NCBI RefSeq assembly: GCF_014297275.1
Contig: NZ_JACOQK010000001.1
Location: 186,001-250,000, forward strand
DNA from: Clostridium facile
Lineage (GTDB): Bacteria > Bacillota > Clostridia > Oscillospirales > Ruminococcaceae
Length of the DNA: 64,000 bases
Direction: 5' to 3'
The number at the start of each line of letters is the position of its first letter. Position 1 is the stretch's first letter. Below, piece by piece: positions 9,120 to 18,190 of this stretch. The notes beneath the pieces were generated by a model, which ran no database searches, was not told the origin of the DNA, and saw only the letters and a list, made by a program, of their open reading frames with translations. A program made the translations under genes and the position numbers.

Positions 9120-9308
9120 GTTTCAGGGCGGAGTGAAATTCTCCACTGGCGGTAAAGTCCGCGAGCCTTTTGATAAGGTTGATTTGGTGTAATTCCAAAA
9201 CCAACGGTTATAGTCCGGATGAAAGAAACGATATTGCCTGTTGTAAAATAATAGGAATAAAACAGATCGTAGCGCCTATGGAACGAATGTATCCATAGGC
9301 GTTTTTTG
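9120..9308 (+). ncRNA. FMN riboswitch (RFN element) with terminator
   Basis: The aptamer spans 9120-9229, closed by GTTTC/GAAAC. It shows the RFN signatures AGGGCGGAGTGAAATTCTCC, TGGCGGTAAAGTCCGCGAGC and AGTCCGGATGAAAGAA. The expression platform ends with a 10-bp terminator stem (CGCCTATGGA at 9273-9282, TCCATAGGCG at 9292-9301) and TTTTTTG. Binding of FMN is expected to favour termination and reduce ribU. Confidence 0.96.
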
Positions 9309-9366
9309 TTTTGCAATGTTCAACAGGTGCTGAGCAGACCTCTGATATAAAGGAGGTAATATTATT

Positions 9367-10071
9367 ATGTCAACCAAATCATCCATTCAAAATCATTCAA
9401 GCAGTAAGTTAAATGTACGTAAATTGGTACTGTTAGCCGTATTTAGCGCTATGGCGTTTATTTTAGTGCTTGTGGTAAATATTCCAATTGTACCTGGGGT
9501 AGAATTTTTAAAGTATGAGCCAAAGGATGTTATTATTACAATAGGAGCATTCTTATTTGGTCCATTGGAATCCATATTGATGTCTGTTGTTGTGTCTTTT
9601 ATTGAAATGGTGACCATTAGCACCACAGGCCCAATTGGTATGATAATGAATATCGTTTCTACTGTTGGTTTTGCTACAATTGCTGGCTTGATTTACCGGA
9701 AGAACCATACTATGAAAGGTGCAGTGGCAGGATTAATCTGCGGCGTTGCATCAATGACAATTTTAATGTTGTTGTGGAACTATTTGATTACTCCACTTTA
9801 TATGGGGGTTCCAAGAGAAACAGTTGTGCAGATGTTAATGCCTGCTTTTCTCCCATTTAATTTAATTAAGGGAGCAATCAATGCGGCCTTTACTATGATT
9901 TTATATAAACCAATTGTCACTGCATTGAGAAAAACTGGACTTGTAGGGGAATCGGCTAGTATGTCTAAAACATCTTCTAATCATTCGAAACAGATATGGT
10001 CTATTATTATATCTGTTTTTGTGCTAGCAACAGTCGCATTAATTTTATTGGTAATGAATCATGTTATATAA
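9367..10071 (+). CDS. ribU: Riboflavin ECF transporter substrate-binding component RibU
   Basis: An S-component of an energy-coupling factor transporter that captures riboflavin and works with the shared EcfA-A'-T module, which is not in this window. The 234-residue protein has about six hydrophobic segments. The N-terminal block RKLVLLAVFSAMAFILVL and the IPIVPGVEFLKYEPKDVI segment that follows are typical of RibU, as is FMN-riboswitch control. AAAGGAGGT precedes the ATG. The C-terminus after residue 200 is a Ser-rich link followed by an extra hydrophobic helix, longer than in the shortest homologues. Confidence 0.93.
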   Translation: MSTKSSIQNHSSSKLNVRKLVLLAVFSAMAFILVLVVNIPIVPGVEFLKYEPKDVIITIGAFLFGPLESILMSVVVSFIEMVTISTTGPIGMIMNIVSTVGFATIAGLIYRKNHTMKGAVAGLICGVASMTILMLLWNYLITPLYMGVPRETVVQMLMPAFLPFNLIKGAINAAFTMILYKPIVTALRKTGLVGESASMSKTSSNHSKQIWSIIISVFVLATVALILLVMNHVI

Positions 10072-10303
10072 GAAAATGAGCTTGTTTATTTGTAAAAACA
10101 TTCAAATAATTAATTAGTTGATTTGTATAAAATTATTTTCATTTATTTATGCAATCATACAAATTGAATCTTGGAGTATACAAGCTAAAAGAGCCAATGT
10201 GAATAAAAATAGTCATACTAACCAATAACGGAATAGGAACTAAGGCGAATTTCAAAATACTGCTAAAAATGGTAATCTTGCATAGTTTTTTTGGAAAAAA
10301 CTA

Positions 10304-10332
10304 TTGAAATAGTTGAGCTGAAGTATTATAAT
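10304..10332 (+). promoter_or_regulatory. Promoter of the HPr-like gene
   Basis: TTGAAA at 10304-10309, 17-bp spacer, TATAAT at 10327-10332. The remainder of the 10072-10433 gap shows no gene. Confidence 0.65.
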
Positions 10333-10433
10333 AAAGGTGCATTCAAAAAGAGGATGCCTTCTGAATACCAGAAGAATTAGAAAGAGTCAATCGCATACAA
10401 ATTTTGTGAGGAAATAGAAAGGAATGATCGATT

Positions 10434-10652
10434 ATGATGATCAAAAAACATTTTCATTCAATTAGTGACATCCAAAAATTACAACAAATTGCTTGTGAAG
10501 TAGAAGAACCTGTTTTCTTACATTCTTTAGATGGTTCTGTAAAAGTAGACGCAAAATCTTTTATCGGGTTGTTTGCTCTTGATTTTAGCCAGGATGTATA
10601 TGTTGTAACAGAATCCGATTGGGTAGAACGTCAAGTAAACCAGATTGTTTAA
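10434..10652 (+). CDS. Small HPr-fold protein lacking the phosphorylatable histidine
   Basis: A 72-residue protein. The C-terminal two-thirds (FLHSLDGSVKVDAKSFIGLF, then ALDFSQDVYVV) match the second half of HPr, where VDAKSxMGxxxL is the conserved helix region. The N-terminal catalytic loop of HPr (GLHARPA, His15) is absent, and no Ser46-type site is clear. It therefore cannot relay phosphate as PTS HPr does. It may be a regulatory or binding relative, as small HPr-like proteins of Clostridia are. AAAGGA lies ten bases before the ATG at 10434; a second ATG follows at once (10437). It is a single-gene transcript. Function is unknown. Confidence 0.72.
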   Translation: MMIKKHFHSISDIQKLQQIACEVEEPVFLHSLDGSVKVDAKSFIGLFALDFSQDVYVVTESDWVERQVNQIV

Positions 10653-10679
10653 TAGTGAATTGAAAAAAGAATAACATGA

Positions 10680-10713
10680 AATGGTCCTTTGTTCCCCCTC
10701 AACAAAGGACCAT
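10680..10713 (+). terminator. Hairpin downstream of the HPr-like gene
   Basis: A 12-14-bp stem (AATGGTCCTTTGTT / AACAAAGGACCATT) with a C-rich loop. The tail is only CCTATTTATG, so termination may be weak. Confidence 0.6.
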
Positions 10714-10743
10714 TCCTATTTATGGCAAATCTATAGTTTTGTA

Positions 10744-10771
10744 TTGACAAATAAAAAGATTCGTGTATAAT
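10744..10771 (+). promoter_or_regulatory. Promoter of the SAM riboswitch-metK transcript
   Basis: TTGACA at 10744-10749, 16-bp spacer, TATAAT at 10766-10771. Confidence 0.8.
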
Positions 10772-10802
10772 AAAAAATGTTCTTAACTTGATATAATCAT
10801 GT

Positions 10803-10950
10803 AAACTTATCAAGAGTGGTGGAGGTACCGGGACCTATGAAGCCACGGCAACCTTTTCAGTAAGGTGCCAATTCCTGCGGTTTTTTCCGAGAGATAAGTT
10901 TTTAATGTTGCCAATAATTATGCCCGGTTTTATAACTGGGTATTTTTTTA
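10803..10950 (+). ncRNA. SAM-I (S-box) riboswitch with terminator
   Basis: The aptamer spans 10803-10901, closed by AAACTTATC/GATAAGTTT. It shows the S-box landmarks CAAGAGTGGTGGAGG, GACC, GAAGCC, GGCAACC, GGTGCCAATTCC and GAGAGATAAG. A terminator follows: TGCCCGGTT at 10921-10929 pairs with AACTGGGTA at 10934-10942 (two G-T pairs), then seven T. High SAM should end transcription before metK. Confidence 0.97.
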
Positions 10951-11010
10951 TTGTATTTATTTGTATCATATTTGTAATATTTTATAGTTTTTGTACGAGG
11001 AGGAATTAAA

Positions 11011-12201
11011 ATGGCAAAATTTTTATTTACTTCTGAGTCTGTTACAGAAGGACATCCAGATAAAATTTGTGACCAGATTTCGGATGCTGTGTTAGATGCG
11101 ATTATTGCCAAAGATCCAAATGCTAGAGTTGCTTGCGAAACTGTTTGTACCACTGGTATGGTAATGTTAATGGGAGAAATTTCTACTAATTGTTATGTGG
11201 ATTTTCCGAAAATTGCAAGGGAAGTAGTGTTGGATATTGGCTATGACCGAGCGAAATATGGTTTTGATGGACAAACCTGCGCTGTATTATCCAGCATAGA
11301 TGAGCAATCCGCTGATATTGCTATGGGAGTGGATTTTGCGTTAGAAAACCGTGGACAGTCTGTTCAAGATGAAGAAAATGCAACTGGTGCTGGAGACCAG
11401 GGAATGATGTTTGGTTTTGCTTGTGATGAAACTCCTGAATTGATGCCAATGCCAATTGCCTATGCACATAAACTAGCAAAACGTTTGACGGAAGTCCGGA
11501 AAAACGGTACCTTAAACTACCTACGTCCTGATGGAAAGACCCAAGTTACTGTAGAATATGAAGACGATCGTCCTGTAAGGATTGACACTATTGTTATTTC
11601 TACTCAGCACAGCGATGATGTAACTTTGGAGCAAATCCGGACAGATTTAGTGGAATATGTAGTAAAGCCAGTGATTGATCCTAGCTTATTGGACGAAAAT
11701 ACCAAGTATTTTATCAATCCAACAGGTCGTTTTGTAATTGGTGGACCACAAGGGGATAGTGGATTAACTGGTAGAAAGATTATTGTGGATACATATGGTG
11801 GGTATGCGCGCCATGGAGGCGGTGCCTTTTCTGGAAAAGACCCAACTAAGGTAGACCGCAGTGCTGCTTATGCCGCAAGATATGTTGCGAAAAATATTGT
11901 AGCAGCAGGTTTGGCTCGTAAATGCGAAGTAGAACTTGCTTATGCCATTGGGGTAGCCCATCCTGTCTCAATAATGGTGGATACTTTTGGAACTAGTGAA
12001 TACACCAATGAACAACTTTCTCAGGCTGTAACAAAGGTGTTTGACCTTCGTCCAGCTGCTATCATTCGAGATTTGGATTTGAGAAAACCAATTTACCGCC
12101 AGCTAGCTGCTTATGGACACATTGGCCGTGAAGACTTAGGAGTTGCTTGGGAGAAAACAGACCGTATTGATGCCTTAAAGGCAGCAATCCAATCCATTTA
12201 A
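11011..12201 (+). CDS. metK: S-adenosylmethionine synthetase
   Basis: Makes S-adenosylmethionine from methionine and ATP in the cytoplasm. The 396-residue protein has all landmarks: FTSESVTEGHPDKICDQISD at the N-terminus, GAGDQGMMFG (about 128-137), GGPQGDSGLTGRKIIVDTYG (about 242-261) and GGGAFSGKDPTKVDRSAAY (about 267-285). The start has AGGAGGA upstream. It is controlled by the SAM-I riboswitch just before it. Its product is the substrate for SpeD in the polyamine operon of this window, as well as for methyltransferases. Confidence 0.98.
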   Translation: MAKFLFTSESVTEGHPDKICDQISDAVLDAIIAKDPNARVACETVCTTGMVMLMGEISTNCYVDFPKIAREVVLDIGYDRAKYGFDGQTCAVLSSIDEQSADIAMGVDFALENRGQSVQDEENATGAGDQGMMFGFACDETPELMPMPIAYAHKLAKRLTEVRKNGTLNYLRPDGKTQVTVEYEDDRPVRIDTIVISTQHSDDVTLEQIRTDLVEYVVKPVIDPSLLDENTKYFINPTGRFVIGGPQGDSGLTGRKIIVDTYGGYARHGGGAFSGKDPTKVDRSAAYAARYVAKNIVAAGLARKCEVELAYAIGVAHPVSIMVDTFGTSEYTNEQLSQAVTKVFDLRPAAIIRDLDLRKPIYRQLAAYGHIGREDLGVAWEKTDRIDALKAAIQSI

Positions 12202-12322
12202 TTATGGTCGGTGGTATGTGCAAGCTTCGCTTGATGGTTGCCGGTAAACTGCAATAGAATATTACATTAATTGTTTTATTTGGCATGGTTCTTTTCAAGA
12301 AATTTTGCAGGAAAGCAATTGT

Positions 12323-12356
12323 AAAAAAGGAGGTATATTAAATACCTCCTTTTTTG
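12323..12356. terminator. Bidirectional terminator between metK and the LysR gene
   Basis: AAAAAAGGAGGTAT / ATACCTCCTTTTTT with a 5-nt loop; A- and T-runs on both sides let it serve both convergent genes. Confidence 0.85.
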
Positions 12357-12383
12357 ATGTAATCAATAGGGCTGGACTGATCT

Positions 12384-13286
12384 TTATATGAGTTTGGAAA
12401 AATAGTCAATAATATGCTGTTTCATGGCCAATACCGCTTCGGATTGGTATTTTTCTTTTTCCCATGTTAGGTAGATATAACGTTTGCTGGCTGGGGAATG
12501 GATTGGAATAATCGTCAATAAATCAGGTAAGGTTTTAATAATTTCCGCCCAGCTCTGTTCGGGTATGAGGGATACTCCCATACCTAATTTCAACATTTCA
12601 CGGAATACTTGAGGATTATCACAGAATAAAGAAATATTGGGAGTAAATCCATATTGCTGACAGCAGGACTGTAGGATTTCATATAAATTGGATTTTTCTG
12701 TCAAACTAATAAACGATTCGTTACAAAAGTTTTTGAGGGATAAAACAGAGGTATCGAATTTGGCTGGATCATTAGGAATATAATTGAAGGGTTTGGCAAT
12801 TACTAGATTTTCCTCTAACAACAAGGTAGAAGATTCCGGAGAAAGATTTTCTATAGAAGTGTAAGCGGATATTTTTAAATCCACATCTTTTTTATCGTGT
12901 TCCAAATCACTGGATTGATAAACCCGAAGCAGAATATCAGGATATTTCATTTTAAAAGACTGGACCAGTCCAGGCAGAATTGGAGATGCGCAGTGGACAG
13001 ATAGAGTAATAGTTCGTTTTTTCTGGTTTGTTTGGTATAAAATTTCCGATTTTGCCTGATTTAAAGATGCGAAGATGGTTCTTGTCCGATCATATAGGAT
13101 TTTTCCATATGTATTTAATACAATCTGCCTGCCCACATGGTCAAATAATGGAGCACCAATTTCCCGTTCCAATCGCTTGATGGTTTGGGTCAAAGAGGGC
13201 TGTGCAATGTGTAATGCCTTTGCGGTTTTTGATATACACTGGGATTCTGCCACACAATTAAAATAATATAATTGTAGTAATTTCAT
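12384..13286 (-). CDS. LysR-family transcriptional regulator
   Basis: A 300-residue LysR-type regulator. The winged HTH is at residues 1-60 (MKLLQLYYFNCVAESQCISK, then TAKALHIAQPSLTQTIKRLE). The C-terminal effector-binding domain (about 90-295) has the periplasmic-binding fold pattern. It is divergent from the MATE exporter, with 118 bp between the two starts, so it probably controls that gene in response to a small molecule. The effector cannot be told from sequence. Confidence 0.92.
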   Translation of the reverse strand: MKLLQLYYFNCVAESQCISKTAKALHIAQPSLTQTIKRLEREIGAPLFDHVGRQIVLNTYGKILYDRTRTIFASLNQAKSEILYQTNQKKRTITLSVHCASPILPGLVQSFKMKYPDILLRVYQSSDLEHDKKDVDLKISAYTSIENLSPESSTLLLEENLVIAKPFNYIPNDPAKFDTSVLSLKNFCNESFISLTEKSNLYEILQSCCQQYGFTPNISLFCDNPQVFREMLKLGMGVSLIPEQSWAEIIKTLPDLLTIIPIHSPASKRYIYLTWEKEKYQSEAVLAMKQHIIDYFSKLI

Positions 13287-13320
13287 TTTTATTCCTTTCT
13301 ATAGGTTAAAATCTATTATT

Positions 13321-13350
13321 CTATATGATAACATATATTATAAAATATAG
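13321..13350. promoter_or_regulatory. Candidate LysR operator between the divergent genes
   Basis: An inverted repeat CTATAT (13321-13326) and ATATAG (13345-13350) lies midway between the LysR and MATE starts. A TATAAT for the MATE gene follows at about 13362. The region is very AT-rich, so chance palindromes are common. Confidence 0.35.
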
Positions 13351-13404
13351 AAAGAGTGTAGTATAATAAAATATATAGAAAATGAGCGGTTTGGAGGAAA
13401 CAGA

Positions 13405-14772
13405 ATGCATACCCATCAAACGGATTTTTCCAAAGGAAGTGTATATAAAAATATTTTGGAAGTTGCGGTTCCGATGACAGTAGCGCAATTTTTAAATTTA
13501 CTATATAACATTGTGGACCGTATGTATATTGGAAGGATTGAAGGGATTGGAAGTATTGCTTTAACAGGGGTAGGGCTCTGCTTTCCAATCATTACGTTAA
13601 TTACCGCATTCACCTATTTATTTGGCAATGGCGGTGGTCCCTTATGCGCGATGGAACGAGGAAAAGGAAATACAAAAGAAGCGGAATATATTATGGGGAA
13701 TACCTTTGTCATGCTGGTTGGCACAGGGATTGCCCTGATGATCATCGGACTGCTATTTTATAAGCCAATTTTGTATGCGTTTGGTGCCAGCGACACCACT
13801 TTCCCTTATGCGGAATCCTATATCCAGATTTATCTGTTAGGAACTATTTTTGTAATGATTTCTTTAGGGATGAACCCGTTTATTAATAGTCAAGGATTTG
13901 GAAATATGGGGATGCTTACAGTACTGATTGGTGCAGTGTTAAATATTATCTTGGACCCATTGTTTATTTTTGTGTTCCATATGGGAGTACGTGGAGCAGC
14001 TATTGCTACTGTTATTTCTCAGATGTGTTCCGCACTGTGGGTACTCAAATTTTTAACTGGGAAAAAGGCTGAACTGCACCTAAAAAAACAGGCAATGAAG
14101 TTAAAATGGAAACGGATTTGTTCCATTATGGGATTGGGTGTTTCCGGTTTTATTATGGCGTTTACTAATAGCTTAGTACAAATTGTATGCAATGCTACCT
14201 TACAGAATTATGGTGGGGATATTTATGTAGGGGTAATGACGGTATTGAATTCCATCCGTGAAATCTTCACCATGCCAGTGATGGGGCTTACCAATGGAGC
14301 TTCTCCAGTAATGAGCTACAATTATGGGGAATCCACATATCATAGGGTGAAAAAAGCGATTTTCTTTGTAACTGGTGTTTGTGTCGCCTATACGTTGGTA
14401 GCATGGGGTGTATTACGGCTATGGCCGGAGCCGTTTATTCGTATTTTCGATGGTAGCGGGGAACTGTTGTCTGAAGGGGTTCCCGCATTACATATTTATT
14501 TTTTTGGTTTTTGTTTTATGGCGTTGCAGTTTGCGGGACAGTGTGTCTTTGTAGCATTGGGAAAAGCAAAAAAAGCGACTTTTTTTTCATTATTTCGCAA
14601 GGCTATTATTGTCGTTCCACTTACTATTTTCTTGCCAATGATAAACAGATGGGGAGTTGACGGTGTCTTTTGGGCGGAACCCATCTCTAATTTAGTTGGA
14701 GGATGTGCTTGCTTTATCACTATGCTCATTACCATTATGCCAGAACTGAACCACAAAAAGGAACGAAACTAA
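13405..14772 (+). CDS. MATE-family multidrug exporter
   Basis: A 455-residue membrane protein of the multidrug and toxin extrusion family, predicted to export cationic compounds using a Na+ or H+ gradient. Two repeats of six hydrophobic segments are visible. FSKGSVYKNILEVAVPMTVA at the N-terminus and PFINSQGFGNMGMLTVLIGA near 160-180 are typical of the family. TTTGGAGGAAA precedes the ATG. It is divergent from the LysR gene, which probably controls it. Confidence 0.93.
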   Translation: MHTHQTDFSKGSVYKNILEVAVPMTVAQFLNLLYNIVDRMYIGRIEGIGSIALTGVGLCFPIITLITAFTYLFGNGGGPLCAMERGKGNTKEAEYIMGNTFVMLVGTGIALMIIGLLFYKPILYAFGASDTTFPYAESYIQIYLLGTIFVMISLGMNPFINSQGFGNMGMLTVLIGAVLNIILDPLFIFVFHMGVRGAAIATVISQMCSALWVLKFLTGKKAELHLKKQAMKLKWKRICSIMGLGVSGFIMAFTNSLVQIVCNATLQNYGGDIYVGVMTVLNSIREIFTMPVMGLTNGASPVMSYNYGESTYHRVKKAIFFVTGVCVAYTLVAWGVLRLWPEPFIRIFDGSGELLSEGVPALHIYFFGFCFMALQFAGQCVFVALGKAKKATFFSLFRKAIIVVPLTIFLPMINRWGVDGVFWAEPISNLVGGCACFITMLITIMPELNHKKERN

Positions 14773-14830
14773 CAATATGTTCACCAAATCTTTCTTGCTA
14801 TCATAGTATAGGAAAAAGGAGGAGTCGGTG

Positions 14831-15193
14831 ATGAGTTACATATTATATACAGTTATTTTAATTGCAGCAGTCATTGGGCTGGTAGAAATTTTTGGATGGA
14901 TTGAGCAAAAAATTGTGTTTGGAAAGCAAAAATTAAATATGGTTTGGATCCTTCCACTAAGCGGAAAAATTGACAATGTCGAACTAGTGGTACGGAATGT
15001 AATCAATCAGGCACGTTGGAACAAAAACAGCAAGAATAGCCAGATTATCCTGTTAAATATGGGAATGGATGTAGAAACAGAACAAATTTGCCAGATGATC
15101 TGCCAGGATATGAACCATGCGCAGCTATATACCCAGGACGAATTTCAACGGGAGATACCAGAAATGTTTGAACAGCTTGCATTTGTGAAGTAG
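14831..15193 (+). CDS. Small membrane-anchored protein of unknown function
   Basis: A 120-residue protein I do not recognise. Residues 2-24 form one hydrophobic helix (YILYTVILIAAVIGLVEI), followed by a cytoplasmic alpha/beta-like segment (MVWILPLSGKIDNVELVVRN) and no cysteines apart from two near residue 90. AGGAGGAG precedes the start. ATG at 14831 is chosen over the adjacent in-frame GTG at 14828. It lies 61 bp before recD2 with no terminator between, so the two may share a transcript. Confidence 0.7.
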   Translation: MSYILYTVILIAAVIGLVEIFGWIEQKIVFGKQKLNMVWILPLSGKIDNVELVVRNVINQARWNKNSKNSQIILLNMGMDVETEQICQMICQDMNHAQLYTQDEFQREIPEMFEQLAFVK

Positions 15194-15254
15194 ATTCAGT
15201 ATACTAGATAAGGAAAGAACATTGTAATTTTATGTAGAAGAGTGGAAGGCATAT

Positions 15255-17471
15255 ATGGATCAACCGCAGGTTATTCAACTGCATGTATGTGTAGAAGAGA
15301 TTATTTTTAAAAATGAGGATACTGGTTTTTGTGTGTTGGAAGCTAGTACAGATACCGAATTAATCACAGTGGTGGGTGAGTTGGCATCGGTGGAACAGGG
15401 GGAAGAGCTTCTGTTGACCGGATGGTATACAACTCACCCTAATTTTGGTTTGCAATTTAAAGTTCAACTATTTGAACGGAAGTTACCTACTACTGTACGG
15501 GCAATTAAAAAGTTTTTGGGTTCCGGAGCTATCAAAGGGATTGGTCCTGCTATTGCCCAAAGGATCGTAGACCAGTTTGGGGAAGATACCCTTCAGATTA
15601 TTGAGGCGACACCAGAACGATTGACGGAAGTAAAGGGAATTTCTCCAAAAAAAGCAAAGGAATTATCCGGCGAGTTTGAACAACTTTTTGGCGTACGGAA
15701 GGTAATGCTGTTTTTGGAGCGGTTTGGCATGAAACCTTCTGAGAGTGTGCGGGTATGGAGCAAATGGGGACCTATGGCCATTGAAGTACTGCAAAATAAC
15801 CCTTATAACCTCTGTCTGGAGGAAATTGGGCTGCCTTTTGGGTCAGTAGACCAGATCGCGCAACAATTATCTATTCCACAAAATGACGCTAACAGGATTA
15901 AATCAGGGATAGATTATGTACTCCGCCACAATGCCAGGGAAAATGGGCACACTTGTGTACCCAAGGAAAGTTTGATTGGTGTTTGTGCCAATCTGTTGGG
16001 ATTGGACCGATACGAAATAGAAGACACTTTGGATCAGCAGATTGAGCTGCACCGGTATTTTACTATGGAACGGGGTAAAACATTTGTGTTTTTGCCGGTA
16101 TTTTATTTGGCAGAACAATATATTGCTACCCGCATCTATGAAATGCTGGAAAAGGAACCAGAAGATGTGGAATCTCTGGAAGCGGTGATTGACTTGGAAG
16201 AAGAGGCTTGTGGGTTACAATATGCCCCTTTACAGCGGAAAGCAATACGGGAAGCAATTGCCAATGATATTTTTATTTTAACTGGTGGTCCTGGTACAGG
16301 AAAAACGACGATTTTAAACGCGGTTATTTCCATTTTGGAGCAGCAGGGATATCATGTGGGAATTTGTGCCCCTACAGGGAGGGCAGCCAAACGGCTTTCC
16401 GAGGTGACAGGACAAAACGCAACTACAATCCACCGTATGTTGGGAGTTCAGATGCAGCGGGGGGAACAGCAGGAGTTTGTCCATCATGAACATAACCCTT
16501 TAAAATATGACGCTATTATTGTGGATGAGATGTCCATGGTGGATAGCCTATTGTTTTGTTCCTTGCTCAAGGCAGCAAAACGGGGATGTAAGGTCATTTT
16601 AACTGGGGATGGAAACCAGCTTCCCTCTGTTTCTGCCGGCAATGTGCTAAAGGATTTGATTTCTAGCGATTGTATTCCTGTTGTGGAATTAAAGGATATT
16701 TTCCGCCAGTCTGCCCAAAGCTTGATTATTACCAACGCCCATGCCATTGTCCATGGGGAACTTCCGGAGTTAGAACATACAGATAATGATTTTTTCTTTT
16801 TGGGGCGTCCTAATTTGGAAACAACAGCGAAAACCATTGGGGATTTATGTGCGGTACGGCTGCCAAAAAGCTATCAGTATTCCCCGTTTGATGACATCCA
16901 GGTCATCTGCCCTTCCAGAAAAACAATCATTGGTACTGTGGAGTTAAATAAGCTGATACAAAGCAGGATTAATCCAGCGGAAAAAGGAAAACAGGAGTTT
17001 TCGTTTGGATTGTATACCTTCCGGGAATATGACAAGGTGATGCAAGTCCGAAACAATTATGATATTCGATGGAAAAAAGATGGAGAAGAAGGGCAAGGCA
17101 TCTTTAATGGTGACATTGGACGAATTGTGAAGATACAGCGTGGAACAGGTACGTTGACCATTGATTTTGATGGACGATTGGCAACCTATACCTTTGAAAT
17201 GGCAAGGGAATTGGAACTGGCGTATGCCATTACCATCCACAAAAGCCAGGGGAATGAATTCCGTGCAGTTATTATGCCAATTATGGGTGGACAAAGCGAG
17301 TTTTATAATCGCAACCTGTTATATACCGGGATTACCAGAGCGAAAGAGATGTTGATTTTGGTTGGGTCCTCCCGCAGTGTCGCTAATATGACTAATCAGG
17401 TAAAAATTAATTACCGTTATACAGGGTTAAAGTATTTTTTACAACAGAAAGTATTTGGTGAACAAGAATGA
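15255..17471 (+). CDS. recD2: RecD2-type SF1B DNA helicase
   Basis: A 5'-3' DNA helicase of the RecD2 family found in bacteria without RecBCD partners, linked to DNA repair and replication-fork stability. It has 738 residues. An OB-like N-domain (about 1-85) is followed by tandem helix-hairpin-helix motifs (GSGAIKGIGPAIA and LTEVKGISPKKAKEL, about 94-138). The motor carries the Walker A GGPGTGKTT (about 345), DEMSMVD (Walker B, about 425), GDGNQLPSVSAG (about 455) and the C-terminal motif ITIHKSQGNEF with TGITRAKEM. The gene overlaps comF by four bases (ATGA), showing translational coupling. Confidence 0.95.
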   Translation: MDQPQVIQLHVCVEEIIFKNEDTGFCVLEASTDTELITVVGELASVEQGEELLLTGWYTTHPNFGLQFKVQLFERKLPTTVRAIKKFLGSGAIKGIGPAIAQRIVDQFGEDTLQIIEATPERLTEVKGISPKKAKELSGEFEQLFGVRKVMLFLERFGMKPSESVRVWSKWGPMAIEVLQNNPYNLCLEEIGLPFGSVDQIAQQLSIPQNDANRIKSGIDYVLRHNARENGHTCVPKESLIGVCANLLGLDRYEIEDTLDQQIELHRYFTMERGKTFVFLPVFYLAEQYIATRIYEMLEKEPEDVESLEAVIDLEEEACGLQYAPLQRKAIREAIANDIFILTGGPGTGKTTILNAVISILEQQGYHVGICAPTGRAAKRLSEVTGQNATTIHRMLGVQMQRGEQQEFVHHEHNPLKYDAIIVDEMSMVDSLLFCSLLKAAKRGCKVILTGDGNQLPSVSAGNVLKDLISSDCIPVVELKDIFRQSAQSLIITNAHAIVHGELPELEHTDNDFFFLGRPNLETTAKTIGDLCAVRLPKSYQYSPFDDIQVICPSRKTIIGTVELNKLIQSRINPAEKGKQEFSFGLYTFREYDKVMQVRNNYDIRWKKDGEEGQGIFNGDIGRIVKIQRGTGTLTIDFDGRLATYTFEMARELELAYAITIHKSQGNEFRAVIMPIMGGQSEFYNRNLLYTGITRAKEMLILVGSSRSVANMTNQVKINYRYTGLKYFLQQKVFGEQE

Positions 17472-18127
17472 GCTGGATGGAATGGATTTATCCCCGTAGA
17501 TGTATCCTATGTGACAAGGTGATTCCAGAAGGGACATGCTGTATACAATGCGGTGAAAAACAAAAGATATTGCAATTCCAGTATGAGATAATGGATTGTA
17601 AATGGATTCAGCAATATACTGCTGTTTACTGGTATGTTGGTCCAATTCGAAAAGCGGTATTGGATTGCAAATTCCACGACCAACTCTACCATAAACGCCA
17701 GTTTATAGAATGTATCGTACAAAAGTTGAAATTTACAAATAAAAATTTTGATGGTATCCTGGCTATTCCTTCCTATCGTGGGAATCATAATGATGTGAAC
17801 TTATCTCACTTATTGGCGAAAGGGATATCACGCCAATTAAAAATACCCTATTTGTCAAAAGCTTTGATAAAAGTAAAACAAACTCAAAAACAGCATGATC
17901 TTCCCTATGAACAAAGGCGGCGTAATTTGTTGAACTGTTTTCAGGCAGATCAGCAGATGGTACAAGGAAAACATATTTTATTGGTAGATGATATCATTAC
18001 AACAGGTTCTACTTTAGCGGAGTGCGCCAAAGTATTATACCAAAGTGGCGCAAGCTCTGTTTTTTCAGCAGTATTTGCTGCCACTCCACCGAAAAATTAC
18101 AATATCATGAACTTATTGGAAGAATAG
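17468..18127 (+). CDS. comF: ComF-family phosphoribosyltransferase-like protein
   Basis: A 219-residue ComF protein, in competent bacteria needed for uptake or processing of transforming DNA. The N-terminal zinc ribbon is CILCDKVIPEGTCCIQCG (about 12-29, CxxC...CxxC). The C-terminal phosphoribosyltransferase loop ILLVDDIITTGSTL is at about 173-186. The ATG overlaps the recD2 stop, so both are expressed together, fitting a DNA-processing role. Confidence 0.92.
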   Translation: MSWMEWIYPRRCILCDKVIPEGTCCIQCGEKQKILQFQYEIMDCKWIQQYTAVYWYVGPIRKAVLDCKFHDQLYHKRQFIECIVQKLKFTNKNFDGILAIPSYRGNHNDVNLSHLLAKGISRQLKIPYLSKALIKVKQTQKQHDLPYEQRRRNLLNCFQADQQMVQGKHILLVDDIITTGSTLAECAKVLYQSGASSVFSAVFAATPPKNYNIMNLLEE

Positions 18128-18190
18128 TTGAAAAAATGCTGGTATTTGTTATAATAATAAGTAGTATACTGCTCAGAGGAGAGAAATTAA

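Noticed and set aside
10803..10950. Considered a T-box or other leader for metK
   Set aside because: All S-box landmarks are present, so SAM-I is certain; no T-box sequence.
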